A DNA stretch of 64,000 nt from positions 62,001 through 126,000 of the forward strand of contig JAGKQI010000033.1 of assembly GCA_018806915.1 (NCBI GenBank), given 5' to 3'. Each line of letters begins with the position of its first letter. Positions within the stretch are counted from its first letter, which is position 1. This DNA comes from Phytophthora colocasiae. Lineage: Eukaryota; Oomycota; Peronosporomycetes; Peronosporales; Peronosporaceae. This document shows, piece after piece, positions 12,385-23,846 of this stretch. Below the pieces are notes generated by a model, which worked only from the letters and a program-made list of their open reading frames with translations, was not told the DNA's origin and made no database searches. Both the position numbers and the translations under genes were made by a program.

Positions 12385-12951
12385 CTTTTTACCAAACAAA
12401 CATTTTTTTACGCCACCAAACTTTTTACCACTCCCACCTACCTACAGTACCTGCTTGCTCGTTCCAGCGCCCAACTCGAGTCACCGACACGAGGCTAGAT
12501 AGACCCTCCTGATTCCGCGGTGTCTTCAGGCGCTGAGGTTATAAGTGGAATACGATTGCAGACCGCGATGTCCGCGACAGAATGGCCGATGCGTCGGGTG
12601 CGCCAGAGCTATATCCACCAGGACACCGATCCATCGAAGACACGTCGCTGGGACGCTGGACAGACACCCACCCCACACCATACCACACCATACGAGGCAC
12701 ACTCGGTGATCCAGGAAACTGATGCAAGTAGATGTATGTGTCCAATGCATGCTGTAGTTCGAGTCGGTCGGCACGACCTGTGTGGGTGTGTGGTGTGATG
12801 TTGTGTGTGGACACGGTCGTGTGTAAGTGTAAGTGTATGTGTATGTATATGTATTATCTGGCGTGGTTTGGCGTGGTTTGAGCGTATGAGGAGCGTGCTG
12901 TGTGGGTTGGCACAGAGCGCGTCGATTGGCGTGTGGTTTGGGTTTTCATCT

Positions 12952-13022
12952 GGGCGCTTAGCTCAAATGGTAGAGCGCCCGCTTCGCATGCGGGAGGTAG
13001 GGGATCGATACCCCAGTGTCCA
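12952..13022 (+). tRNA. tRNA-Ala(CGC) copy 21, T-stem G4/C4
   Basis: 71-nt short-T-stem form with a T4 terminator. Confidence 0.8.
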
Positions 13023-13586
13023 CTTTTACCAAACAAACATTTTTTACGCCACCAAACTTTTACCACTCCCACCTACCTACAGTACCTGCTTGCTCGTTCC
13101 AGCGCCCAACTCGAGTCACCGACACGAGGCTAGATAGACCCTCCTGATTCCGCGGTGTCTTCAGGCGCTGAGGTTATAAGTGGAATACGATTGCAGACCG
13201 CGATGTCCGCGACAGAATGGCCGATGCGTCGGGTGCGCCAGAGCTATATCCACCAGGACACCGATCCATCGAAGACACGTCGCTGGGACGCTGGACAGAT
13301 ACCCACCCCACACCATACCACACCATACGAGGCACACTCGGTGATCCAGGAAACTGATGCAAGTAGATGTATGTGTCCAATGCATGCTGTAGTTCGAGTC
13401 GGTCGGCACGACCTGTGTGGGTGTGTGGTGTGATGTTGTGTGTGGACACGGTCGTGTGTAAGTGTAAGTGTATGTGTATGTATATGTATTATCTGGCGTG
13501 GTTTGGCGTGGTTTGAGCGTATGAGGAGCGTGCTGTGTGGGTTGGCACAGAGCGCGTCGATTGGCGTGTGGTTTGGGTTTTCATCT

Positions 13587-13657
13587 GGGCGCTTAGCTCA
13601 AATGGTAGAGCGCCCGCTTCGCATGCGGGAGGTAGGGGATCGATACCCCAGTGTCCA
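13587..13657 (+). tRNA. tRNA-Ala(CGC) copy 22, T-stem G4/C4
   Basis: 71-nt short-T-stem form with a T4 terminator. Confidence 0.8.
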
Positions 13658-14221
13658 CTTTTACCAAACAAACATTTTTTACGCCACCAAACTTTTTACC
13701 ACTCCCACCTACCTACAGTACCTGCTTGCTCGTTCCAGCGCCCAACTCGAGTCACCGACACGAGGCTAGATAGAACCCTCCTGATTCCGCGGTGTCTTCA
13801 GGCGCTGAGGTTATAAGTGGAATACGATTGCAGACCGCGATGTCCGCGACAGAATGGCCGATGCGTCGGGTGCGCCAGAGCTATATCCACCAGGACACCG
13901 ATCCATCGAAGACACGTCGCTGGGACGCTGGACAGATACCCACCCCACACCATACCACACCATACGAGGCACACTCGGTGATCCAGGAAACTGATGCAAG
14001 TAGATGTATGTGTCCAATGCATGCTGTAGTTCGAGTCGGTCGGCACGACCTGTGTGGGTGTGTGGTGTGATGTTGTGTGTGGACACGGTCGTGTGTAAGT
14101 GTAAGTGTATGTGTATGTATATGTATTATCTGGCGTGGTTTGGCGTGGTTTGAGCGTATGAGGAGCGTGCTGTGTGGGTTGGCACAGAGCGCGTCGATTG
14201 GCGTGTGGTTTGGTTTCATCT

Positions 14222-14292
14222 GGGCGCTTAGCTCAAATGGTAGAGCGCCCGCTTCGCATGCGGGAGGTAGGGGATCGATACCCCAGTGTCCA
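14222..14292 (+). tRNA. tRNA-Ala(CGC) copy 23, T-stem G4/C4
   Basis: 71-nt short-T-stem form with a T4 terminator. Its immediate 5' flank is 2 bp shorter than in other units. Confidence 0.8.
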
Positions 14293-14855
14293 CTTTTACC
14301 AAACAAACATTTTTACGCCACCAAACTTTTACCACTCCCACCTACCTACAGTACCTGCTTGCTCGTTCCAGCGCCCAACTCGAGTCACCGACACGAGGCT
14401 AGATAGACCCTCCTGATTCCGCGGTGTCTTCAGGCGCTGAGGTTATAAGTGGAATACGATTGCAGACCGCGATGTCCGCGACAGAATGGCCGATGCGTCG
14501 GGTGCGCCAGAGCTATATCCACCAGGACACCGATCCATCGAAGACACGTCGCTGGGACGCTGGACAGATACCCACCCCACACCATACCACACCATACGAG
14601 GCACACTCGGTGATCCAGGAAACTGATGCAAGTAGATGTATGTGTCCAATGCATGCTGTAGTTCGAGTCGGTCGGCACGACCTGTGTGGGTGTGTGGTGT
14701 GATGTTGTGTGTGGACACGGTCGTGTGTAAGTGTAAGTGTATGTGTATGTATATGTATTATCTGGCGTGGTTTGGCGTGGTTTGAGCGTATGAGGAGCGT
14801 GCTGTGTGGGTTGGCACAGAGCGCGTCGATTGGCGTGTGGTTTGGGTTTTCATCT

Positions 14856-14928
14856 GGGCGCTTAGCTCAAATGGTAGAGCGCCCGCTTCGCATGCGGGAG
14901 GTAGGGGGATCGATACCCCCAGTGTCCA
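14856..14928 (+). tRNA. tRNA-Ala(CGC) copy 24, T-stem G5/C5
   Basis: Canonical 73-nt form, T5 terminator. Confidence 0.95.
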
Positions 14929-15495
14929 CTTTTTACCAAACAAACATTTTTTTACGCCACCAAACTTTTTACCACTCCCACCTACCTACAGTACCTGCTT
15001 GCTCGTTCCAGCGCCCAACTCGAGTCACCGACACGAGGCTAGATAGACCCTCCTGATTCCGCGGTGTCTTCAGGCGCTGAGGTTATAAGTGGAATACGAT
15101 TGCAGACCGCGATGTCCGCGACAGAATGGCCGATGCGTCGGGTGCGCCAGAGCTATATCCACCAGGACACCGATCCATCGAAGACACGTCGCTGGGACGC
15201 TGGACAGATACCCACCCCACACCATACCACACCATACGAGGCACACTCGGTGATCCAGGAAACTGATGCAAGTAGATGTATGTGTCCAATGCATGCTGTA
15301 GTTCGAGTCGGTCGGCACGACCTGTGTGGGTGTGTGGTGTGATGTTGTGTGTGGACACGGTCGTGTGTAAGTGTAAGTGTATGTGTATGTATATGTATTA
15401 TCTGGCGTGGTTTGGCGTGGTTTGAGCGTATGAGGAGCGTGCTGTGTGGGTTGGCACAGAGCGCGTCGATTGGCGTGTGGTTTGGGTTTTCATCT

Positions 15496-15566
15496 GGGCG
15501 CTTAGCTCAAATGGTAGAGCGCCCGCTTCGCATGCGGGAGGTAGGGGATCGATACCCCAGTGTCCA
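15496..15566 (+). tRNA. tRNA-Ala(CGC) copy 25, T-stem G4/C4
   Basis: 71-nt short-T-stem form, T4 terminator. It starts a run of three units (copies 25-27) that read as the same sequence at a 634-bp period. Confidence 0.8.
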
Positions 15567-16129
15567 CTTTTACCAAACAAACATTTTTACGCCACCAAAC
15601 TTTTACCACTCCCACCTACCTACAGTACCTGCTTGCTCGTTCCAGCGCCCAACTCGAGTCACCGACACGAGGCTAGATAGACCCTCCTGATTCCGCGGTG
15701 TCTTCAGGCGCTGAGGTTATAAGTGGAATACGATTGCAGACCGCGATGTCCGCGACAGAATGGCCGATGCGTCGGGTGCGCCAGAGCTATATCCACCAGG
15801 ACACCGATCCATCGAAGACACGTCGCTGGGACGCTGGACAGATACCCACCCCACACCATACCACACCATACGAGGCACACTCGGTGATCCAGGAAACTGA
15901 TGCAAGTAGATGTATGTGTCCAATGCATGCTGTAGTTCGAGTCGGTCGGCACGACCTGTGTGGGTGTGTGGTGTGATGTTGTGTGTGGACACGGTCGTGT
16001 GTAAGTGTAAGTGTATGTGTATGTATATGTATTATCTGGCGTGGTTTGGCGTGGTTTGAGCGTATGAGGAGCGTGCTGTGTGGGTTGGCACAGAGCGCGT
16101 CGATTGGCGTGTGGTTTGGGTTTTCATCT

Positions 16130-16200
16130 GGGCGCTTAGCTCAAATGGTAGAGCGCCCGCTTCGCATGCGGGAGGTAGGGGATCGATACCCCAGTGTCCA
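16130..16200 (+). tRNA. tRNA-Ala(CGC) copy 26, T-stem G4/C4
   Basis: 71-nt short-T-stem form, T4 terminator, in a unit that looks the same as its neighbours. Confidence 0.8.
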
Positions 16201-16763
16201 CTTTTACCAAACAAACATTTTTACGCCACCAAACTTTTACCACTCCCACCTACCTACAGTACCTGCTTGCTCGTTCCAGCGCCCAACTCGAGTCACCGAC
16301 ACGAGGCTAGATAGACCCTCCTGATTCCGCGGTGTCTTCAGGCGCTGAGGTTATAAGTGGAATACGATTGCAGACCGCGATGTCCGCGACAGAATGGCCG
16401 ATGCGTCGGGTGCGCCAGAGCTATATCCACCAGGACACCGATCCATCGAAGACACGTCGCTGGGACGCTGGACAGATACCCACCCCACACCATACCACAC
16501 CATACGAGGCACACTCGGTGATCCAGGAAACTGATGCAAGTAGATGTATGTGTCCAATGCATGCTGTAGTTCGAGTCGGTCGGCACGACCTGTGTGGGTG
16601 TGTGGTGTGATGTTGTGTGTGGACACGGTCGTGTGTAAGTGTAAGTGTATGTGTATGTATATGTATTATCTGGCGTGGTTTGGCGTGGTTTGAGCGTATG
16701 AGGAGCGTGCTGTGTGGGTTGGCACAGAGCGCGTCGATTGGCGTGTGGTTTGGGTTTTCATCT

Positions 16764-16834
16764 GGGCGCTTAGCTCAAATGGTAGAGCGCCCGCTTCGCA
16801 TGCGGGAGGTAGGGGATCGATACCCCAGTGTCCA
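16764..16834 (+). tRNA. tRNA-Ala(CGC) copy 27, T-stem G4/C4
   Basis: 71-nt short-T-stem form, T4 terminator, the last of the three matching units. Confidence 0.8.
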
Positions 16835-17398
16835 CTTTTACCAAACAAACATTTTTACGCCACCAAACTTTTACCACTCCCACCTACCTACAGTACCTGC
16901 TTGCTCGTTCCAGCGCCCAACTCGAGTCACCGACACGAGGCTAGATAGACCCTCCTGATTCCGCGGTGTCTTCAGGCGCTGAGGTTATAAGTGGAATACG
17001 ATTGCAGACCGCGATGTCCGCGACAGAATGGCCGATGCGTCGGGTGCGCCAGAGCTATATCCACCAGGACACCGATCCATCGAAGACACGTCGCTGGGAC
17101 GCTGGACAGATACCCACCCCACACCATACCACACCATACGAGGCACACTCGGTGATCCAGGAAACTGATGCAAGTAGATGTATGTGTCCAATGCATGCTG
17201 TAGTTCGAGTCGGTCGGCACGACCTGTGTGGAGTGTGTGGTGTGATGTTGTGTGTGGACACGGTCGTGTGTAAGTGTAAGTGTATGTGTATGTATATGTA
17301 TTATCTGGCGTGGTTTGGCGTGGTTTGAGCGTATGAGGAGCGTGCTGTGTGGGTTGGCACAGAGCGCGTCGATTGGCGTGTGGTTTGGGTTTTCATCT

Positions 17399-17469
17399 GG
17401 GCGCTTAGCTCAAATGGTAGAGCGCCCGCTTCGCATGCGGGAGGTAGGGGATCGATACCCCAGTGTCCA
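17399..17469 (+). tRNA. tRNA-Ala(CGC) copy 28, T-stem G4/C4
   Basis: 71-nt short-T-stem form with T5. The second downstream T-run is reduced to four T. Confidence 0.8.
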
Positions 17470-18033
17470 CTTTTTACCAAACAAACATTTTACGCCACCA
17501 AACTTTTTACCACTCCCACCTACCTACAGTACCTGCTTGCTCGTTCCAGCGCCCAACTCGAGTCACCGACACGAGGCTAGATAGACCCTCCTGATTCCGC
17601 GGTGTCTTCAGGCGCTGAGGTTATAAGTGGAATACGATTGCAGACCGCGATGTCCGCGACAGAATGGCCGATGCGTCGGGTGCGCCAGAGCTATATCCAC
17701 CAGGACACCGATCCATCGAAGACACGTCGCTGGGACGCTGGACAGACACCCACCCCACACCATACCACACCATACGAGGCACACTCGGTGATCCAGGAAA
17801 CTGATGCAAGTAGATGTATGTGTCCAATGCATGCTGTAGTTCGAGTCGGTCGGCACGACCTGTGTGGGTGTGTGGTGTGATGTTGTGTGTGGACACGGTC
17901 GTGTGTAAGTGTAAGTGTATGTGTATGTATATGTATTATCTGGCGTGGTTTGGCGTGGTTTGAGCGTATGAGGAGCGTGCTGTGTGGGTTGGCACAGAGC
18001 GCGTCGATTGGCGTGTGGTTTGGGTTTTCATCT

Positions 18034-18106
18034 GGGCGCTTAGCTCAAATGGTAGAGCGCCCGCTTCGCATGCGGGAGGTAGGGGGATCGATACCCCCAG
18101 TGTCCA
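18034..18106 (+). tRNA. tRNA-Ala(CGC) copy 29, T-stem G5/C5
   Basis: Canonical 73-nt form, T5 terminator. Confidence 0.95.
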
Positions 18107-18673
18107 CTTTTTACCAAACAAACATTTTTTTACGCCACCAAACTTCTTACCACTCCCACCTACCTACAGTACCTGCTTGCTCGTTCCAGCGCCCAACTCG
18201 AGTCACCGACACGAGGCTAGATAGACCCTCCTGATTCCGCGGTGTCTTCAGGCGCTGAGGTTATAAGTGGAATACGATTGCAGACCGCGATGTCCGCGAC
18301 AGAATGGCCGATGCGTCGGGTGCGCCAGAGCTATATCCACCAGGACACCGATCCATCGAAGACACGTCGCTGGGACGCTGGACAGATACCCACCCCACAC
18401 CATACCACACCATACGAGGCACACTCGGTGATCCAGGAAACTGATGCAAGTAGATGTATGTGTCCAATGCATGCTGTAGTTCGAGTCGGTCGGCACGACC
18501 TGTGTGGGTGTGTGGTGTGATGTTGTGTGTGGACACGGTCGTGTGTAAGTGTAAGTGTATGTGTATGTATATGTATTATCTGGCGTGGTTTGGCGTGGTT
18601 TGAGCGTATGAGGAGCGTGCTGTGTGGGTTGGCACAGAGCGCGTCGATTGGCGTGTGGTTTGGGTTTTCATCT

Positions 18674-18744
18674 GGGCGCTTAGCTCAAATGGTAGAGCGC
18701 CCGCTTCGCATGCGGGAGGTAGGGGATCGATACCCCAGTGTCCA
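18674..18744 (+). tRNA. tRNA-Ala(CGC) copy 30, T-stem G4/C4
   Basis: 71-nt short-T-stem form with a T5 terminator. Confidence 0.8.
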
Positions 18745-19308
18745 CTTTTTACCAAACAAACATTTTTACGCCACCAAACTTTTACCACTCCCACCTACCT
18801 ACAGTACCTGCTTGCTCGTTCCAGCGCCCAACTCGAGTCACCGACACGAGGCTAGATAGACCCTCCTGATTCCGCGGTGTCTTCAGGCGCTGAGGTTATA
18901 AGTGGAATACGATTGCAGACCGCGATGTCCGCGACAGAATGGCCGATGCGTCGGGTGCGCCAGAGCTATATCCACCAGGACACCGATCCATCGAAGACAC
19001 GTCGCTGGGACGCTGGACAGATACCCACCCCACACCATACCACACCATACGAGGCACACTCGGTGATCCAGGAAACTGATGCAAGTAGATGTATGTGTCC
19101 AATGCATGCTGTAGTTCGAGTCGGTCGGCACGACCTGTGTGGGTGTGTGGTGTGATGTTGTGTGTGGACACGGTCGTGTGTAAGTGTAAGTGTATGTGTA
19201 TGTATATGTATTATCTGGCGTGGTTTGGCGTGGTTTGAGCGTATGAGGAGCGTGCTGTGTGGGTTGGCACAGAGCGCGTCGATTGGCGTGTGGTTTGGGT
19301 TTTCATCT

Positions 19309-19381
19309 GGGCGCTTAGCTCAAATGGTAGAGCGCCCGCTTCGCATGCGGGAGGTAGGGGGATCGATACCCCCAGTGTCCA
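19309..19381 (+). tRNA. tRNA-Ala(CGC) copy 31, T-stem G5/C5
   Basis: Canonical 73-nt form, T5 terminator. First member of the dimeric higher-order repeat at 19309-23139. Confidence 0.95.
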
Positions 19382-19950
19382 CTTTTTACCAAACAAACAT
19401 TTTTTTACGCCACCAAACTTTTTACCACTCCCACCTACCTACAGTACCTGCTTGCTCGTTCCAGCGCCCAACTCGAGTCACCGACACGAGGCTAGATAGA
19501 CCCTCCTGATTCCGCGGTGTCTTCAGGCGCTGAGGTTATAAGTGGAATACGATTGCGATGTCCGCGATGTCCGCGACAGAATGGCCGATGCGTCGGGTGC
19601 GCCAGAGCTATATCCACCAGGACACCGATCCATCGAAGACACGTCGCTGGGACGCTGGACAGATACCCACCCCACACCATACCACACCATACGAGGCACA
19701 CTCGGTGATCCAGGAAACTGATGCAAGTAGATGTATGTGTCCAATGCATGCTGTAGTTCGAGTCGGTCGGCACGACCTGTGTGGGTGTGTGGTGTGATGT
19801 TGTGTGTGGACACGGTCGTGTGTAAGTGTAAGTGTATGTGTATGTATATGTATTATCTGGCGTGGTTTGGCGTGGTTTGAGCGTATGAGGAGCGTGCTGT
19901 GTGGGTTGGCACAGAGCGCGTCGATTGGCGTGTGGTTTGGGTTTTCATCT

Positions 19951-20021
19951 GGGCGCTTAGCTCAAATGGTAGAGCGCCCGCTTCGCATGCGGGAGGTAGG
20001 GGATCGATACCCCAGTGTCCA
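19951..20021 (+). tRNA. tRNA-Ala(CGC) copy 32, T-stem G4/C4
   Basis: 71-nt short-T-stem form with a T4 terminator. Second member of the first dimer. Confidence 0.8.
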
Positions 20022-20584
20022 CTTTTACCAAACAAACATTTTTACGCCACCAAACTTTGACCACTCCCACCTACCTACAGTACCTGCTTGCTCGTTCCAG
20101 CGCCCAACTCGAGTCACCGACACGAGGCTAGATAGACCCTCCTGATTCCGCGGTGTCTTCAGGCGCTGAGGTTATAAGTGGAATACGATTGCAGACCGCG
20201 ATGTCCGCGACAGAATGGCCGATGCGTCGGGTGCGCCAGAGCTATATCCACCAGGACACCGATCCATCGAAGACACGTCGCTGGGACGCTGGACAGATAC
20301 CCACCCCACACCATACCACACCATACGAGGCACACTCGGTGATCCAGGAAACTGATGCAAGTAGATGTATGTGTCCAATGCATGCTGTAGTTCGAGTCGG
20401 TCGGCACGACCTGTGTGGGTGTGTGGTGTGATGTTGTGTGTGGACACGGTCGTGTGTAAGTGTAAGTGTATGTGTATGTATATGTATTATCTGGCGTGGT
20501 TTGGCGTGGTTTGAGCGTATGAGGAGCGTGCTGTGTGGGTTGGCACAGAGCGCGTCGATTGGCGTGTGGTTTGGGTTTTCATCT

Positions 20585-20657
20585 GGGCGCTTAGCTCAAA
20601 TGGTAGAGCGCCCGCTTCGCATGCGGGAGGTAGGGGGATCGATACCCTCAGTGTCCA
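20585..20657 (+). tRNA. tRNA-Ala(CGC) copy 33, T-stem GGGGG/CCCTC
   Basis: 73-nt form with the G-T wobble also seen in copy 6. T5 terminator. First member of the second dimer. Confidence 0.9.
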
Positions 20658-21226
20658 CTTTTTACCAAACAAACATTTTTTTACGCCACCAAACTTTTTA
20701 CCACTCCCACCTACCTACAGTACCTGCTTGCTCGTTCCAGCGCCCAACTCGAGTCACCGACACGAGGCTAGATAGACCCTCCTGATTCCGCGGTGTCTTC
20801 AGGCGCTGAGGTTATAAGTGGAATACGATTGCGATGTCCGCGATGTCCGCGACAGAATGGCCGATGCGTCGGGTGCGCCAGAGCTATATCCACCAGGACA
20901 CCGATCCATCGAAGACACGTCGCTGGGACGCTGGACAGATACCCACCCCACACCATACCACACCATACGAGGCACACTCGGTGATCCAGGAAACTGATGC
21001 AAGTAGATGTATGTGTCCAATGCATGCTGTAGTTCGAGTCGGTCGGCACGACCTGTGTGGGTGTGTGGTGTGATGTTGTGTGTGGACACGGTCGTGTGTA
21101 AGTGTAAGTGTATGTGTATGTATATGTATTATCTGGCGTGGTTTGGCGTGGTTTGAGCGTATGAGGAGCGTGCTGTGTGGGTTGGCACAGAGCGCGTCGA
21201 TTGGCGTGTGGTTTGGGTTTTCATCT

Positions 21227-21297
21227 GGGCGCTTAGCTCAAATGGTAGAGCGCCCGCTTCGCATGCGGGAGGTAGGGGATCGATACCCCAGTGTCCA
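21227..21297 (+). tRNA. tRNA-Ala(CGC) copy 34, T-stem G4/C4
   Basis: 71-nt short-T-stem form with a T4 terminator. Second member of the second dimer. Confidence 0.8.
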
Positions 21298-21861
21298 CTT
21301 TTACCAAACAAACATTTTTTACGCCACCAAACTTTTACCACTCCCACCTACCTACAGTACCTGCTTGCTCGTTCCAGCGCCCAACTCGAGTCACCGACAC
21401 GAGGCTAGATAGACCCTCCTGATTCCGCGGTGTCTTCAGGCGCTGAGGTTATAAGTGGAATACGATTGCAGACCGCGATGTCCGCGACAGAATGGCCGAT
21501 GCGTCGGGTGCGCCAGAGCTATATCCACCAGGACACCGATCCATCGAAGACACGTCGCTGGGACGCTGGACAGATACCCACCCCACACCATACCACACCA
21601 TACGAGGCACACTCGGTGATCCAGGAAACTGATGCAAGTAGATGTATGTGTCCAATGCATGCTGTAGTTCGAGTCGGTCGGCACGACCTGTGTGGGTGTG
21701 TGGTGTGATGTTGTGTGTGGACACGGTCGTGTGTAAGTGTAAGTGTATGTGTATGTATATGTATTATCTGGCGTGGTTTGGCGTGGTTTGAGCGTATGAG
21801 GAGCGTGCTGTGTGGGTTGGCACAGAGCGCGTCGATTGGCGTGTGGTTTGGGTTTTCATCT

Positions 21862-21934
21862 GGGCGCTTAGCTCAAATGGTAGAGCGCCCGCTTCGCATG
21901 CGGGAGGTAGGGGGATCGATACCCCCAGTGTCCA
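21862..21934 (+). tRNA. tRNA-Ala(CGC) copy 35, T-stem G5/C5
   Basis: Canonical 73-nt form, T5 terminator. First member of the third dimer. Confidence 0.95.
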
Positions 21935-22503
21935 CTTTTTACCAAACAAACATTTTTTTACGCCACCAAACTTTTTACCACTCCCACCTACCTACAGTAC
22001 CTGCTTGCTCGTTCCAGCGCCCAACTCGAGTCACCGACACGAGGCTAGATAGACCCTCCTGATTCCGCGGTGTCTTCAGGCGCTGAGGTTATAAGTGGAA
22101 TACGATTGCGATGTCCGCGATGTCCGCGACAGAATGGCCGATGCGTCGGGTGCGCCAGAGCTATATCCACCAGGACACCGATCCATCGAAGACACGTCGC
22201 TGGGACGCTGGACAGATACCCACCCCACACCATACCACACCATACGAGGCACACTCGGTGATCCAGGAAACTGATGCAAGTAGATGTATGTGTCCAATGC
22301 ATGCTGTAGTTCGAGTCGGTCGGCACGACCTGTGTGGGTGTGTGGTGTGATGTTGTGTGTGGACACGGTCGTGTGTAAGTGTAAGTGTATGTGTATGTAT
22401 ATGTATTATCTGGCGTGGTTTGGCGTGGTTTGAGCGTATGAGGAGCGTGCTGTGTGGGTTGGCACAGAGCGCGTCGATTGGCGTGTGGTTTGGGTTTTCA
22501 TCT

Positions 22504-22576
22504 GGGCGCTTAGCTCAAATGGTAGAGCGCCCGCTTCGCATGCGGGAGGTAGGGGGATCGATACCCCCAGTGTCCA
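22504..22576 (+). tRNA. tRNA-Ala(CGC) copy 36, T-stem G5/C5
   Basis: Canonical 73-nt tRNA followed by T4, a mixed haplotype compared with most five-pair copies. Confidence 0.95.
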
Positions 22577-23139
22577 CTTTTACCAAACAAACATTTTTAC
22601 GCCACCAAACTTGTACCACTCCCACCTACCTACAGTACCTGCTTGCTCGTTCCAGCGCCCAACTCGAGTCACCGACACGAGGCTAGATAGACCCTCCTGA
22701 TTCCGCGGTGTCTTCAGGCGCTGAGGTTATAAGTGGAATACGATTGCAGACCGCGATGTCCGCGACAGAATGGCCGATGCGTCGGGTGCGCCAGAGCTAT
22801 ATCCACCAGGACACCGATCCATCGAAGACACGTCGCTGGGACGCTGGACAGATACCCACCCCACACCATACCACACCATACGAGGCACACTCGGTGATCC
22901 AGGAAACTGATGCAAGTAGATGTATGTGTCCAATGCATGCTGTAGTTCGAGTCGGTCGGCACGACCTGTGTGGGTGTGTGGTGTGATGTTGTGTGTGGAC
23001 ACGGTCGTGTGTAAGTGTAAGTGTATGTGTATGTATATGTATTATCTGGCGTGGTTTGGCGTGGTTTGAGCGTATGAGGAGCGTGCTGTGTGGGTTGGCA
23101 CAGAGCGCGTCGATTGGCGTGTGGTTTGGGTTTTCATCT

Positions 23140-23210
23140 GGGCGCTTAGCTCAAATGGTAGAGCGCCCGCTTCGCATGCGGGAGGTAGGGGATCGATACC
23201 CCAGTGTCCA
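23140..23210 (+). tRNA. tRNA-Ala(CGC) copy 37, T-stem G4/C4
   Basis: 71-nt short-T-stem form with a T5 terminator. Confidence 0.8.
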
Positions 23211-23774
23211 CTTTTTACCAAACAAACATTTTTACGCCACCAAACTTTTACCACTCCCACCTACCTACAGTACCTGCTTGCTCGTTCCAGCGCCCAACTC
23301 GAGTCACCGACACGAGGCTAGATAGACCCTCCTGATTCCGCGGTGTCTTCAGGCGCTGAGGTTATAAGTGGAATACGATTGCAGACCGCGATGTCCGCGA
23401 CAGAATGGCCGATGCGTCGGGTGCGCCAGAGCTATATCCACCAGGACACCGATCCATCGAAGACACGTCGCTGGGACGCTGGACAGATACCCACCCCACA
23501 CCATACCACACCATACGAGGCACACTCGGTGATCCAGGAAACTGATGCAAGTAGATGTATGTGTCCAATGCATGCTGTAGTTCGAGTCGGTCGGCACGAC
23601 CTGTGTGGGTGTGTGGTGTGATGTTGTGTGTGGACACGGTCGTGTGTAAGTGTAAGTGTATGTGTATGTATATGTATTATCTGGCGTGGTTTGGCGTGGT
23701 TTGAGCGTATGAGGAGCGTGCTGTGTGGGTTGGCACAGAGCGCGTCGATTGGCGTGTGGTTTGGGTTTTCATCT

Positions 23775-23846
23775 GGGCGCTTAGCTCAAATGGTAGAGCG
23801 CCCGCTTCGCATGCGGGAGGTAGGGGGATCGATACCCCAGTGTCCA
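23775..23846 (+). tRNA. tRNA-Ala(CGC) copy 38, T-stem G5/C4
   Basis: 72-nt unbalanced form, T4 terminator. Last complete tRNA of the array; the following unit is cut at 24351 before its tRNA. Confidence 0.75.

Larger units (their letters stand above)
19309..23139 (+). repeat. Dimeric higher-order repeat (~1.28 kb, three periods) within the array
   Basis: Every second unit here (spacers after copies 31, 33 and 35) carries a local variant in which GATGTCCGC is doubled, replacing the usual CAGACCGCGATG context. The variants lie near 19555, 20831 and 22108, giving periods of 1276 and 1277 bp. Intervening units have the standard sequence. I saw this variant nowhere else in the array. Confidence 0.85.
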
